This document shows positions 33,240-45,750 of a stretch of DNA of 64,000 nucleotides, in pieces. The stretch is taken from NCBI GenBank assembly GCA_031763025.1, contig JASSKH010000017.1, positions 11,773,126 through 11,837,125 of the forward strand, read 5' to 3'. The stretch is from Macrocystis pyrifera. Its lineage: Eukaryota > Sar > Phaeophyceae > Laminariales > Laminariaceae. Under the pieces are notes generated by a model. That model worked only from the letters and a program-made list of their open reading frames with translations. It ran no database searches and was not told the origin of the DNA. The translations under genes were made by a program, and so were the position numbers. Positions within the stretch are counted from its first letter, which is position 1; each line of letters starts with the position of its first letter.

Positions 33240-34228
33240 GTCGGGGAGGAGTCCAGGATTGGGCACTTGTTTCCTCCACGGGTGAGCAGAATATCCTGCT
33301 ACCCTTGCGGTCGCAGTGTCAATATGACCTTGCGTCTATTTTGAAACCATTTGGCCTCAATGCGACCTACCGCTCCCCACCTACAGTCTTAAACACGTTG
33401 ACCCTGGCGCTAAGCCATGAAACGGCAGCCTCTGTCTCGCTCACAATGCTTGGCCGCGAGATTTTGTATTTGTGGGATCGACCTACACGTCTAACCTATC
33501 CCTTTTTATTGTCCTTCAGTTTAACCGGTTACATGAGGGCGGTGAAGGGCGAGATGCGCAGCTCCTTCGAGTCAATGAAAGCCTGCGCCAGAGTGCTGAT
33601 GCGCTTTCCCGGAATATGCCGCCTCAGGTATGTGACTTTCACCATCCATCTCACTGAGCTGCGTGGTCGCGTTACGCCCGTCTTGTTACCTGGCTGCGTG
33701 TTTCGTGAAGCCCGCAGTTGGTGGTGAAATTGTATTCTGTGGAGGCGGCACACCCCAGTTTTACAACCCCGCCGCTTTTATAATATTCGCGGCACTCCCT
33801 CTACCATAGGTCGGTCAAACGTTGAAGACATCGCCCATCACTAGTGAATCGTGTACATGGGTATGTCGTGGTGCGTCCGCACCAATCGTCGCGCCGGTAG
33901 CACGCTGTAAGTCCTTTGCGGCGGTGATAATTGTTCGTCTTTACTCCTCTGGCTGGTTTTCTACTTCCCCCCGCGTAGCGGTTCAGCGCATCGTGTTGCC
34001 TCAAAGATGCCACGGTGTCTGATCCGGTTGCAATAATGCTGTCGCTTGACGCTCAGGCCGCACATAGCACACTCCGTGCTGGCAGCCGCAGCCGCGAGTA
34101 CGTGCCGGGACGTGTACGACCCAGTCAGAAGGATCTACAACTCGATTTTTACCCTGGAATGGCACGCCTGCACCGCCGATGGAAGAGTGGGGCTTGAAGA
34201 ATTCTATCTGCGACCATTTGTTCTGTAG
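33240..34228 (+). pseudogene. Gene H, copy 2, terminal exon frame-shifted
   Basis: Exons 33240-33281, 33520-33627 and 33810-33860 are open with good splice sites. The terminal exon from 33979 gains one T in CTCGATTTTTACC and leaves the frame, losing the FYLRPFVL end. Confidence 0.47.
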
Positions 34229-35137
34229 GTATGACGCCGAGCACATGGGCAGCTATTGGTGGAAGTATATCGCTGGGAAGGTGGATTGAATTGGGTAGGC
34301 ATGAGAACATAGGCAGTTAGGAAGTCAAACTTGGTCCGTGGCAAACATATTAGTGCGTCGTTAAGAACAACGGGACGTGATTTGTGTTGCTTGGTGCTGC
34401 ACCCTGCATCATCTTTCGCAGTATCACTGTGAGACCTCAGCTTAGGCGACGGTACACAACACTTTCGACGGCTTGACTCGGGTGATGCCCCTTTCCGATA
34501 GATACCAGCTGAGCACGAGACCCTAGTACCCGCAGCTTTGTTGTGTTTCAGCGTTGAAGTTTTACAGTCCCGAGGCGATGATGGCGTGTGTTTCAGCTGG
34601 TGACGAGCCGACAGAACTTGCGTAGGATGCTCGTAAGATCGATGAACACTTCAAACTGTAACATGGTCGTTGTGCCATCGCAAAAATAGCCGCCGCACGG
34701 CATCACCCCCCCCCCCCCCCGCCCATGTCCGTCGAACGGTTTTATTTGACGCGACATACTATATACTCGCATGGTCCTCCTAAGTGCCCATTCGCTATCT
34801 GCTGCTTCTCCCGCTCGTTGTTTTAGGTCTTTGCTGGGTGAAACCAACATGGCCTATACACCTAACAAGTTGGTTGTTGCCCGCGCAAGAGCGGTCGCCG
34901 CTCCGGTCCCCATCGCACCCTTGTCCAGCCTGGAAAGCTCTCCGGGTCACCCGAGATAATCACTGATCGCGTGATTGTCGAGGGTGCGGAGCTCAGCCTG
35001 TGGTGGGATCCGTGGGGTAGCTCCGTGAGGGCAGCGGGGACAGCCACTGCGTCGCGTTTCGCCCGTGGGGTGTCGCTACCTTCTCCGACTCTCGCACAAA
35101 TTTCGCCATAGCATAGGATCAGGATCACTGCAAGAGA

Positions 35138-35551
35138 ATGAGCTCAGGCCGCCGGAGGTTCAGCGGTGACACCAGGAAAGGTTGTAGTGCCAATGCGGCC
35201 ATACGTCGAGAGTTCATTGTAGGCATAACGTTCCGAAAAGTGTTCCTCTCCGCGGACAGATCTGAAGATCGGCCACGGACCGTGAATGAACCTTCGGTGT
35301 CGGGTAAATCATCCTGCTTCGATGTTTGTCAGAAACACCGTCCGGTGCGGCCACGGAGTTCATGTTTGCGTGATATCAAACAAGACAGAGTGGGCGATGT
35401 GGATGCTGTCAATAGTAACACCAAATGTGGCATCGATTTCTCGGGACAAGAGAGGAAAGTTGTTGGTGTTCGCTTGATGGAAGCAGATGTCATGACCGCA
35501 GTGGAGATACTGGTGGGCTCGGGCCTCCTGGAGGAGAAAGGTTGTCCATGA
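35138..35551 (+). CDS. Conserved reading frame I, 137-residue form, copy 2
   Basis: Same start as copy 1, but TCA replaces TGA at codon 75 and the frame continues through CGIDFSGQERKVVGVRLME... to a stop after GLLEEKGCP. The added part lies in a ~300 bp block almost identical in the three copies. That block is also open on the minus strand (an HQANTNNFPLLSREIDATFG frame), so which strand codes is uncertain. Confidence 0.48.
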   Translation: MSSGRRRFSGDTRKGCSANAAIRREFIVGITFRKVFLSADRSEDRPRTVNEPSVSGKSSCFDVCQKHRPVRPRSSCLRDIKQDRVGDVDAVNSNTKCGIDFSGQERKVVGVRLMEADVMTAVEILVGSGLLEEKGCP

Positions 35552-37273
35552 GTTGGACGTGCCTCCGTAGGCCAATTTCGATTGCTTTGGTTCCAACGTA
35601 CCGTACGTGGATGTCCCCGAGCCCACGTAGTTGACCTCACATTTTTGTAAGCGATGCTTGTCGACGTGGCGGGGTTGCGTACCGAGAACCAGTCGCACGA
35701 GAATGCAAGGAAAGTCGAAGGGGTGGTAGCTGGTGGCCTACCTACCACCGAGGGGTGTCCATTGCATTTTCGCGCGGCAAGAGACCGTCCGTTTGAAGGG
35801 CTTTGGTGTGTTCCGCGTGGGCGATTAGGCAAAGAGCGGGAGCAAGTCCGATCCGTAGTATCAGTATGTCTGGCGCACCTCTAGGGGCCATATTAACGGG
35901 GAACGCTGAATTTCGCTATTTGGAAATAAAATTTCAATGTCATGGAATTTTTATTTGATTTCAAGAAAACAACGTGTTTGTTTCCTATCGGGAAACGGGC
36001 GCAATCATTGTCAAACAAAAAGGAAATCGAATCAACCTGGAATAACGCACCGCGTCACACAACGCCCAGCCGACAAACAACGACGAGCGTAGACGAGAGC
36101 GAAGGTTTGCGTTGTCGCGTGCGCCTTGAGGCCTCAAGCGCCACGTGTGGAACAGCAACGGTGATGCAGCTATCGAGGTCTCGAGCGTGTCCTCTGTTGT
36201 TTTGCTCGTCTGCTCGGTTTTCGTGATGGTTGGCCGATCGACCAGGCCGAAAAATTGGGTTTGCGGCCGCCATGATCTCTTTTTGAGGCGCCACCGCCGG
36301 GGTACGATGTGTTATCGTCTGTGGGCTTGGGCGCGGCTATTGCTCCGGTCGCCTCTTGTTGAGGTTCGCGTTTTATCGCCTCGATCGTGGTCACCGAAGC
36401 GGCCAAGAATCACCCCAGACTCCACCGGGAGTGTTGACCCACCATGTATATGTTACATCAAGGCTGATTAACTCCCATATTCGAAATTGAAATTAAAAAA
36501 GTCACACGAAAAAAATCCCAAAAGACTTTTCACTCAAATTATTTTTTTCTAAATTGCTCCTTCGAGTCTTTCCTGGTGATTCACTCTTCGTCCAGTCAGA
36601 TGCAAATTAAGTTAGAAAAACTAATTCAAATTGAAAGCACCAAAAGTCCTCTATAAGATGGGCCCTAAGACGGGCCCTTACAGCCGTGGTTCAAGTAAGA
36701 AAATGGACATCGATTTTGTACTGGTTTCAGTAGCATTTTACGGTACAACAACTATTTTCACGGGATTGCAGCCACGTTACTTCTAAAATCTGGGCAGCAG
36801 ATACCGTCTGCATCAAGGCAGATATCACCAAGATGCTGTAGCGGAACGCGTATGGGCTGTGTTTAGCTGTGGATCGTAAAAGCGATCGAAAAGGCCATAG
36901 ACAAACCGCAAGCTACGTAGCTGTGACAAGCTGTCAGCCAAACGTTTGCGGCTTCTACCACAGGCCTGCGATGCACTCGCTTCCGTTTATCATGACCATC
37001 TGTATAAATGGGAAAAAATAGTATTTGCTGAATGTCGAAGACGGAAACAACGGCTGGTTTAGTTCGAACCGAGGGCACACAAAATGTGCATTTTCCCGAC
37101 AGCTGATCACGTCGGGTTGGTCGACTAGAATCCCTTCACCAAGGGGTTCTCTGTCGGCATCCCCCCTCCTCTACGCCATAGCAACCAGTGTATAAAACGT
37201 CAAAGCGAGGACGGTAGAGACGGTAGAGACGGGACCCTTCCCTCGTTTGACTACGTGACTACCAAGCTTCTTT

Positions 37274-37552
37274 TTAAATGCCATACAGTATGTCGATGTT
37301 CAATAGTACACAGCAGCTGTCCACTTCAAATCTCGCGTCAACGCATGGAAGCACGAGGGTTTGATTTGCAACTATGTGACGCCCGGGTGTAGGCCTCTCG
37401 GCATGGTAGACGAAAGCTTCCATTATACCCATGCGCAGTCTGCACCGTTATGTGAACCTCCTGGTAGGAGTTTCCGATCAATAATATGTTCGAAATCATA
37501 TGTGGAGGCGATTAAGGTCCCGTCGTCCGTGAAGGAATTGCGCAAACACGTA
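37274..37552 (-). pseudogene. Gene M exon, copy 2, broken
   Basis: The same acceptor is present, but 10 bases are missing near 37436 (between ATGCGC and AGTCTGCACC), which shifts the frame in the middle of the exon. Confidence 0.42.
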
Positions 37553-37604
37553 CTGTAGGAGAAGTTGACAAAGAGTGGTACGCGACGAGGGGGGCGGCAA
37601 CCGT

Positions 37605-37823
37605 ATGAATGCTTGGTTCTTGGCAAGGGAAGGGAAGCTACATCACTGCCGCCGTCATTCGGCGCACGCGTTTTCGATTCAACATTCTGGAGTAACTGTC
37701 AATGGTGGTGGCGACATATGTGATGATGGGGACGGTGTCGATCAGGGGAGAGAACCCGGGCAGCGAGTGAGCGAAGGTTTTGATATGGAGGAGAAATGCA
37801 TCCTCATTCTCGCAGATGATTAA
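37605..37823 (+). CDS. Candidate J, copy 2
   Basis: 72 residues; one Lys to Glu change and one silent change from copy 1. A G-run just upstream is one base longer. Confidence 0.33.
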   Translation: MNAWFLAREGKLHHCRRHSAHAFSIQHSGVTVNGGGDICDDGDGVDQGREPGQRVSEGFDMEEKCILILADD

Positions 37824-37829
37824 CTACTA

Positions 37830-38360
37830 GGGAGGGGGCGGAAGGGGGGGGCAGGGTTACTCATGTCATGCATGGCCGTTGGTGTATGACCATGGACCTT
37901 TGCATCCCTCCATGGCCGGGACTTTGGTTTTTTTACAGACCAGGCAGACGTTGCTCGCACCAAGTGCGAAGCACCGTGAGGTGTTGAGTAAGTCGCATGA
38001 AGGGTAAGCTGAATGGTGCTTAGAACCACCGGCGAGGCGGACGTTTTTGCTTATGGATGACAGCGTCGAATGAACTCATCAATTTCTGGTGTGGCCACTT
38101 CCAAAGACCGGATACACTGTGTAACTGCCCCGTGGGTGCCTTAGAATGTACCGATACACACGTGATTCGATAATTCCCCTTGTGTGGAGTTGAGGTTTCT
38201 CCCCCGAACGTAAAGGCCATCCGTGGTGACCGCCAAACCAAAACAAGAAAAACCGTACCCTGGTTGTGAAAATACAGTAGCTCACTCAGTGATACGCGTT
38301 TTTTACAGCGTCGTCGCCAACCGACACCAGCCTAACCTATACATATGGATAGTACATGAT
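37830..38360 (-). repeat. ~600 bp dispersed repeat, inverted member, copy 2
   Basis: Unit-level copy of 13345-13885. Confidence 0.65.
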
Positions 38361-38794
38361 TACACGAGGGGAGGGGGGGTAATGACAACGTGGACACTAA
38401 TGGGGCTGATAGATGCGTCAATATCGCAACGAGAGGTACTAGTGCATTCACGTTAAGGATGCGAAGGGGCAAACCGCGGTATTACTGGTGCAAAAACGAG
38501 GTGCGTGGAGGAAGAGTGACAGGCGAAACAGAAGAAGGAGAGCCTCCAAGCTAGCTGGTATTATGGCAGAGGAGGCGGGGCGGTGGAAAACACCCTCTAC
38601 TGTTACCAGTGTGTTCAAAGGTACACGGCCTGGGGCGAGTTGACGTACGGCCGGAAGGGTAATCGAGACCGATTGGACGACGCAGGTAGTCTGGATGACG
38701 CGCCCGCCCAAACGGTGTTGCCTTGCCTGCCCACAGAAGGCGGGAGGTGCAGGGCTGGAAAAAAATAAACGCATCTCGTAGCCTTCTGATCCTC

Positions 38795-39124
38795 ATCGAG
38801 AAAATTAAAAAGGGGGAAATGATGGAGGGCACGTTTTGCCACCAGTAGTGGATGGGATTGCCGTGGCCTGTGGCCCACTTGGGCGTGCTTATGTTGAGTC
38901 CACGCATGAACGAAGCGCACCCGGAGAGAGCTCAAGGTCTCCCACTAGGCATGTGGGTTCGCGTTCAGGCGTTGGTGGCCTGCTGTACACATAATGCATC
39001 GTACGCCGCGGCCGAGCCGAGGGAACCCTTCCTTATACGCAACACAGAGGGTTCGCGTATCTTCCGCTGCTGCTGTCGGAGATGGTTATGTTTCTTCCCC
39101 TACGCTGTCCGCAACGGACAATAA
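38795..39124 (+). pseudogene. Candidate exon K, copy 2, frame-shifted
   Basis: One extra G (CATGTGGGTTCGCG) shifts the frame in the middle; the C-terminal Cys/Arg cluster remains downstream. Confidence 0.3.
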
Positions 39125-39724
39125 CTGCTAGCGCCACCGGACATAAATCAAGCTGAACACACCACCAAGAGTTGCAGAATAGCTGCCGTCTCGGCACATG
39201 GGAAGGCACGGTATGGGAATTCCATAACCTCGAACTCCAAAATTGAGCACAACCTCGGCAAAACAGAAAACTGGTTTCTCGCTCTGCTACAGTAATAGCG
39301 AGTACAGTAGTGTCACAGCAAGGGGTCCTTGGGTTACAATTTCTAAGCGTTGCGACTGTCGTGACCAGCGCTATGCGGAGGATATTACGGCGCGAGACAA
39401 CTGTTCTGATCAGTGTCATGCGTCGGGTCTTTTGGTATGGGCCGAGGACAAGCTTTTAGTAGCTCGTTCGGTAGCATCCTATGGGGGGAAGGGACGATCT
39501 CCGGTGTCGGGACGTTTTCGGTCTAGGATAAAGGGTCAGCAGTGCTGTTTCGGGATCACCCAGTGATTACTCAACGCTACTAAGTGAGTCAAAGAAAGTC
39601 AAATCCAAGTGATCTGCGATACCCGTCCTATCAAACCTCATTCCCTAGGGACCAGCCTTACCCGTCGTGCGCTCGAGAGTGTTCATCCCATGCTGTGTCT
39701 CACGGGTCATCCTGTGATCACACG

Positions 39725-40255
39725 GTATACCCCATGGTTATAGGGTTCAATTTAGGGTTTGAGGGCGATGTCACGGCGTAGGCCACGGCTGATGGTTGGC
39801 TTGGGACATTGTACGGCGTGCAACTATTAATATTGAGGACCATGACACATACGGCGGGAGTATGTTCGCCATGGTTTCACGTGTGGGACACACCATGGGA
39901 CCCGACACTGAATATCCCACGGGCTGCACTGTCCATGGCGTACACCATGGCCCCATGGGGTAGTATTCTTTATGATGCAACCATAGAGGCCCTTGGGATA
40001 CACCATGGAGGCAACTGCCCCGTGGATTGTGGCTGTGGATCGTGCCTGTGGATCACGTCATGGGATACCCGATCTATCACATACACCGTGGGTTGAGGTG
40101 GACTACCCCCCCATGGGGTATGCCATCAGGTGCAGCCATGACAGACAGCAATATTATCGTGCACGTGCCATGAGATACGCCATGGCTTACGCCACGGAAT
40201 ACACCATGGGACATGCAATGGGATCCCATGGAATACACCATCGAGCTAGCCATGA
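39725..40255. repeat. CCATGG palindrome cluster 1, copy 2
   Basis: Unit-level copy of 15245-15775. It lacks the short TACCTGGTA piece found in copies 1 and 3 at the site near 39970. Confidence 0.65.
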
Positions 40256-40689
40256 AACATGCCACCAGACGCGCGCTAGAAACGATAGAGGTAGAACGTG
40301 GTGGCGAAAATAATCATGACTGGCCGAGCTGCCTAACTCAATCTCGTTGGAAGAAAATGAGTATATTACAATGGAAGTATCAGACACAGATCGCAAAAAT
40401 GAGTTTGGACGAAATCCTCGCTCTCACAGCTGTTGTTTTTTTTCTGACTTTAGAAATGTTACTCGTGATATATCTATCAATATATTATACCTGGTAGTGG
40501 GCTTTGGGATTGGTCATCGGGTTGCACGTTTCACTTTCCACGTTCTGTTTTGTTTCGTTTCGTTGAGGAACTGAGCTTCTATCCCATAATAGAGTGAGGA
40601 GTCTCAGAACAAATAGTAATAGATGCTGCTCCTGCCGTTGCATGCATCGCCAGGTATACGTATACTATGCCAAGGATATCCGCATAGAG

Positions 40690-41110
40690 TGTGCCATGAA
40701 TAATAACTCCCCCGTGGGGTGATTTCATGGCAGATAGTTATCCGCGCCATGTCCCACGGCATACCACATGGAAGGTCGTGGCATCCACCATGGCATGTCC
40801 AGTGCACCTGGGATATCCCATGGACTACCTTACGGTGTATGCAGCGGGACAGTATTCCCATTGAGACTATGTACAATGAGACGCCCCATGGCGCATGCCA
40901 CAGAGCACCCGATGGTTCATTTCATGGTTTGCCCAAGGGGCAAGGCATGGAACATCCCGTGTGGTGGCACATGGCCATCGTGGCTGCCACGTGGTGATCC
41001 ATGGATGGTTTCGTTGCCTGAGTCACCATGGCATATCCCATGCAATACGTAATGTCGGAAACCATTGAGTACATACACCACGGCACATCTGCATCCCATG
41101 GTATGCACCA
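40690..41110. repeat. CCATGG palindrome cluster 2, copy 2
   Basis: Unit-level copy of 16205-16665, with more of its CCATGG sites intact. Confidence 0.6.
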
Positions 41111-41225
41111 AGGAACGCTCCATCACGGCTGAATGGGACACTCGTTTTGCAAGAGCCCCCCCCCTGCTGTAATAGATTACTGGCAAAAAAAAACAGCCGT
41201 TTGAAGCACATTTTGTAACGTCCTA

Positions 41226-42547
41226 AACCACACGAAATCCACACACAAGATAGGACAATCCAAACGTCATAATTTTCTTGCGTCTTTCGGATAGTCAAGA
41301 CGGACACACGTCCACTGAGACCGTTGGTAAAATCGCACATTGCAGATGTATGACGTCCCAAAAGTTGTTTATCTGGACTTTGCCGACCTTATATTAGGAC
41401 CTCGAACAGGGAGAGTCCCGTCCCCCCCGTCTTGGAGCGCGGTTTTTTTCATGAGGTACCCCATGGTGAACCATGGGGAATACCTCGGTGTGCCATGAGT
41501 TTCTAGTGTGTACCATGAGGTATCCAACAACTGAAACAATGTACTGTAAAAACAGCGGTTTGTGAAGAACACGCACACACACAAAATACCCGGTTCCCAG
41601 TACGTAGTACTATTAATAATTGCCTGTAGGGTTTGAGCCCGAAGTTTCGCTTCTAACTGGAGTCAACAGGCACAGTGTATATTGCATTCATTCGTGTTGT
41701 TGTCAAGAGTAATGTCTCATCGCCAGAATGCATCAGGTACTGGTACTGCTGTAGTAGACAATGTGATAAATTCATACAAGCTGGCTCAAGCATATCGCCC
41801 CAATTTTGGTCCACCACGAATGCCGATAGCAATATCTACTCGAGTGCTACACAAGTTGATACCATACCGACCAAAATGAATCGCGGAAGAACCCGACACA
41901 ACTCTTGTTATCGTTTTAAGCGTAGGACTGGCACTCGGGGAGCGATTGTGTCCCGGCCAACCATAGGCAGGCCTACAAAAGGGTCAATAATAGTCGAGGC
42001 GATTCCGTAGGAAGAAACCAGTTGTTTTCGTTTTTTTTGTGAACGCACCTCTTCCAGGTACTCCAAGGCATGTCTGTAAAAAAAACCGGGCAAAGGTTCG
42101 ACTGCATAGGACCAAAATGCCAGGTTATATTTAACGCCAAAAATTGATAATATGCTGAAATTAAGTACTTGCGAGGCAACGCCATTTTTTGCACTTTTAT
42201 CCTACAAAAGCCTAAATTATGTCCGTGCCGTTTTGTCAAGGTATCCGCTGAAAATTGTCACACGTGTTCCTTAAACCCCTGCTGACTAGTCACAGAAGAG
42301 TTTTTGTTTCAGTGTTTTTTGCACCGGAACGTTTTGATGTCTTAAGACCCTAATATAAAATATCCCAGAGCATACCAAACAAATCACACGAACCCAAAAA
42401 CCAAACAAATACCGGTATTCTGTGAATTTTTGACAGACAGGGATTCATAGAACACGTGTGCCAAAGATCAGGCTCTATCTCTCCAAAAAACGGCGTGGAT
42501 ATTGGATGATTATTAATAAAGTTTGGGGCGGTACGCCTGAGACAGCT
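41226..42547. other. 1.3 kb insert (or copy 1 deletion), only in copy 2
   Basis: Copy 1 goes directly from AACGTCCTA to CAAAACATTAAAT (16709-16725). No inverted ends or clear target duplication were found. It contains two CCATGG sites (41460-41480), a 55-codon frame from ATG 41712 (MSHRQNASGTGTAVVDN... ending LIPYRPK) and an overlapping basic frame. An additional ~38 bp (41159-41196) is also extra just upstream. Confidence 0.6.
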
Positions 42548-43780
42548 CTCAAAACATTAAATAGAGACTATTTAAATAATGAATAGCTTGCACATCCGGC
42601 GCAAAACATATTGGTCTTGGTGAGGGGTGGTCCACAAGCGAGTAACTTAGGTTCGGGTTTCGAAACAGGGACGTTCGGTGATAATTTCTACTCAGCACCA
42701 TCTTTTTTTTCATGTTGTCCGATTGGCCGGCTGCCTGCCGCGCTGAACGTTCTGGCAATTTTCGGCGGGTAAAATACTAGCAACGCCAACACTTGAGAGT
42801 TTTCCCGTGTTTCTCGCGGCAATTCCGCACGGTCGCTTTTCTCTGCTGAGATTTCCCTCCGCAAATTAAATATATGCCTGTGTACGTGATTTCACTTGTC
42901 GGCTGAAACAGGGAGTCAGGGTAGGACCAATGATATACCAGGTATATATACATTTATATATATATATATATATACCTGGCGCCAAGCACGGCGAGTGTGC
43001 CTCCGCAGTACTACTGTAGTCTTTCATTTGCGACCAGGTACTGCTGTCTAGGCAAGGAGGCCCCGTAGAGATATAGGATATAGAGCACACAGCACTAGCA
43101 ACAGCACAACACGAAAGGGAACTGCGTCGGGGGGCTACAGGCCGCCGGAGACCCCACTACCCAAAGCAGCATAGATATGTAGGGGGCGGAATTCGCATCC
43201 CTCCAACCTGCCGAAAGAAGATCCAACCTAACTCCCAAATCTAAAACCCAGAATAGCCTGTCAACTACTTCAAGGCAGGTCGCGCCACCATAACGATTCT
43301 CCAATCTTCCTGCTGGTGTACGTGGTGTGGTGTATGTCCAGTTCGAAGGGTACGTGTGTCCTCCACACACCACATCCACCCCCGTACGTGGCTGTGTGTA
43401 GAATGTTGGATGTTGCAGTTGATGTGGTCTTGTATCAAAATGTACGCCTACAAGAACCTGATGCTGGTATTAGACGCCTTTAAGATCGTCTACATATGGA
43501 CTTGGGCACCTGAAGCCCCTATCGATAGACGCCGACCGACGCCATCCGGACAAACTGGGGAACAGGCGCCTTTCGGACCAAACCGTGGACTGACGTGCCG
43601 AGGATCATCTCCACTCTAGCGTTGGAGCGAGACTACCGGACTGTGCAGTAAGAGTCAAACATATTGCTTCGCTGAGGTCCTTCGCCACGTCAACACCTGT
43701 TAGCTGCTGGTCGCCATCACAGCGCGTAGCCATTCTTTCATCGCTCTTACGGTACTGCGTCCGGACCGCAGGCAGACAAA

Positions 43781-43830
43781 ATGTCGCAGCAGCAGCAGCA
43801 GCAGCACAACAACAACAACAACAACAACAA

Positions 43831-43865
<35 letters not shown>

Positions 43866-43947
43866 TCTTCGAGACACGTATGAACGCTTCGACTTCTGCA
43901 CCAAGGAGAGAGTACGCTGCGACGGCCTTCTTCCTCGATGCAGGTGA
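43781..43947 (+). pseudogene. Polyglutamine/Zn2Cys6 exon, copy 2, degraded
   Basis: Shorter repeat tract. The first cluster Cys is Phe (CGCTTCGACTTC) and the ATG-initiated frame no longer matches the cluster frame because of the repeat contraction (CAGCACAAC junction). In the possible next exon, Cys at the fifth position is Gly (GCCGGT). The donor CAG|GTGAAA remains. A functional DNA-binding protein from this copy is unlikely. Confidence 0.55.
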
Positions 43948-45153
43948 AAATTAAGTACCAGGTACAGGAGTAATGACTACAGCAGGAAAATATTTTTTAC
44001 TCTCGATTTTTCCTTGTGCCAAATTGTCGTACCCTGAAAGTTGATACAGCAGTAGTGCAGGCTCTCAACACCTACGGACGCACTCAAGAGCTACCTCGAG
44101 GTTACAGGTTACTATTGGCCTTGCAGACCATTGAAAATACTACAGCAGTGTGTACCACATACATACTGGTACTGCCTGTTTTGCAGTAGTGCACTACAAA
44201 CGGTGCCGACTCTCTCGTGTAGCATGCCATAACAAGAGACCGAGAAGAAACTCAGTCAGGCTGTCTTTCCACGAGAAATTTGGGAGCGGTTTCATAGTGA
44301 CTTTTTAAAGTTGCAGTACTACTCCGTACTACTCCTGTAGTATTGAACACACCAAGTCTCGGTTAAAAAACTACACTACGTACGTAGCCTGGGCCAGTTT
44401 CCGGGTTGTTGCGACTATCAGAGGGCCGGTTCTGACTGTAACACAGAGATAACACAGGAAACAAATTTCCATCAGAGAAACCTGGTAAGTTGTTGCCAAT
44501 GAAAATTGCGTCAGCTATTTGTCAAGTGAATGCTGGACGTAAGGGACTCAGGGATGTCGTATATGCTGGAGACGACACACCATACGAGTACTTACCTGCA
44601 CACTGTACCAGGGCTAACATCACACATCGATTGTATGTTGTCTGTTGGGAGTCAGGAGTATTGTCATTCTTTCTGTCTCTCCGTACAATATAATAGCGAA
44701 CGCAATTTTAATATGGCCAGGGGAATAAAACGACGTTTTACATTCCAGCTGTCTTTGTGCTCAATTCATAAAACAAGCTGTCAACGAGTGACAAAGTGCC
44801 TGCTTCTATTAATAGAATGGGTTACACGAAGGTCGACACACCGGGATGAGTCCTTCCGTGTCGTGGAAGTGCTCTATTAATAGCGGACGATCCTTTGCGC
44901 AGTGCACATGTGGCACGGGACATATCACACAGGGTGTGAATTGCAAAGGGGACAAGGCAGACCGGTGCCAATGCTCCATGCCCCAACTTTTGTCGTGACG
45001 TGATCGTAGGCAGTACCGTAGGAGCTCCGCATCGCTGAGCCAGAGACCCTGGGCTCGCATCCGACAAAGCTATTCGACTTTACCTGGTGTATGCGTACCA
45101 TCTTAATGATGCTATACTCCGTATGCTGACCATGATACGTGTATTTTAGGCTT

Positions 45154-45673
45154 TTCATCCATGCGTGATCCATGGCAATTGATACCGTGTAAGGACACTC
45201 TCACCGATTGATGCGTTTGAAGAACAGAAATCACAGCAGAGACGGACGGCCCAGGAACTAGAAACTACGGAAATTCTGGTAGATTGACCTTCAATTTTTC
45301 AGGAAGGTTTTGCTCTTTATCACGTAGTTCACTGGTCAGCTGAGGTCGCGCGCTTCCCGTTTGAGATTGCTGTGCTTGCCGAACTGTGTGAGAATGATTT
45401 CGTGTGCGAGCTCTGTTCTTGTTCACCAGGTATCTAAATATTTGACTTATCAATTACATCGTATTTTTTCGACGTCCGCTTGAACTGCTCAAGCTTAGTT
45501 TCGTTTCGGCTAGTCCCTGACCTCAGGGATACACGTAAAGTATGCGTTGGTTTTAGGTCATCAATCATAGAATATTTCAACCTCTAAATTCGCAATTCGC
45601 CCGTTCGCCCGTTCCACAACAAAACACGGATTGCTTCTCGATCTGTTCCAGAGTCTCCTCCCAAGCCTTCCCT
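45154..45673. other. ~520 bp present only in copy 2
   Basis: Lies between GTGTATTTT and TACAAATAAAAAA, which are adjacent in copy 1 (19936-19945). It holds a minus-strand 62-codon frame (45265-45453) rich in Arg, Gln and Lys (RPQLTSELRDKEQNLPEKLK), not recognised and without firm splice signals. Confidence 0.5.
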
Positions 45674-45750
45674 TTACAAATAAAAAAAGCTCTTTACATA
45701 TACTATTTATATGCTGGTATATAAAAAATTATATAAATATATATATATTA

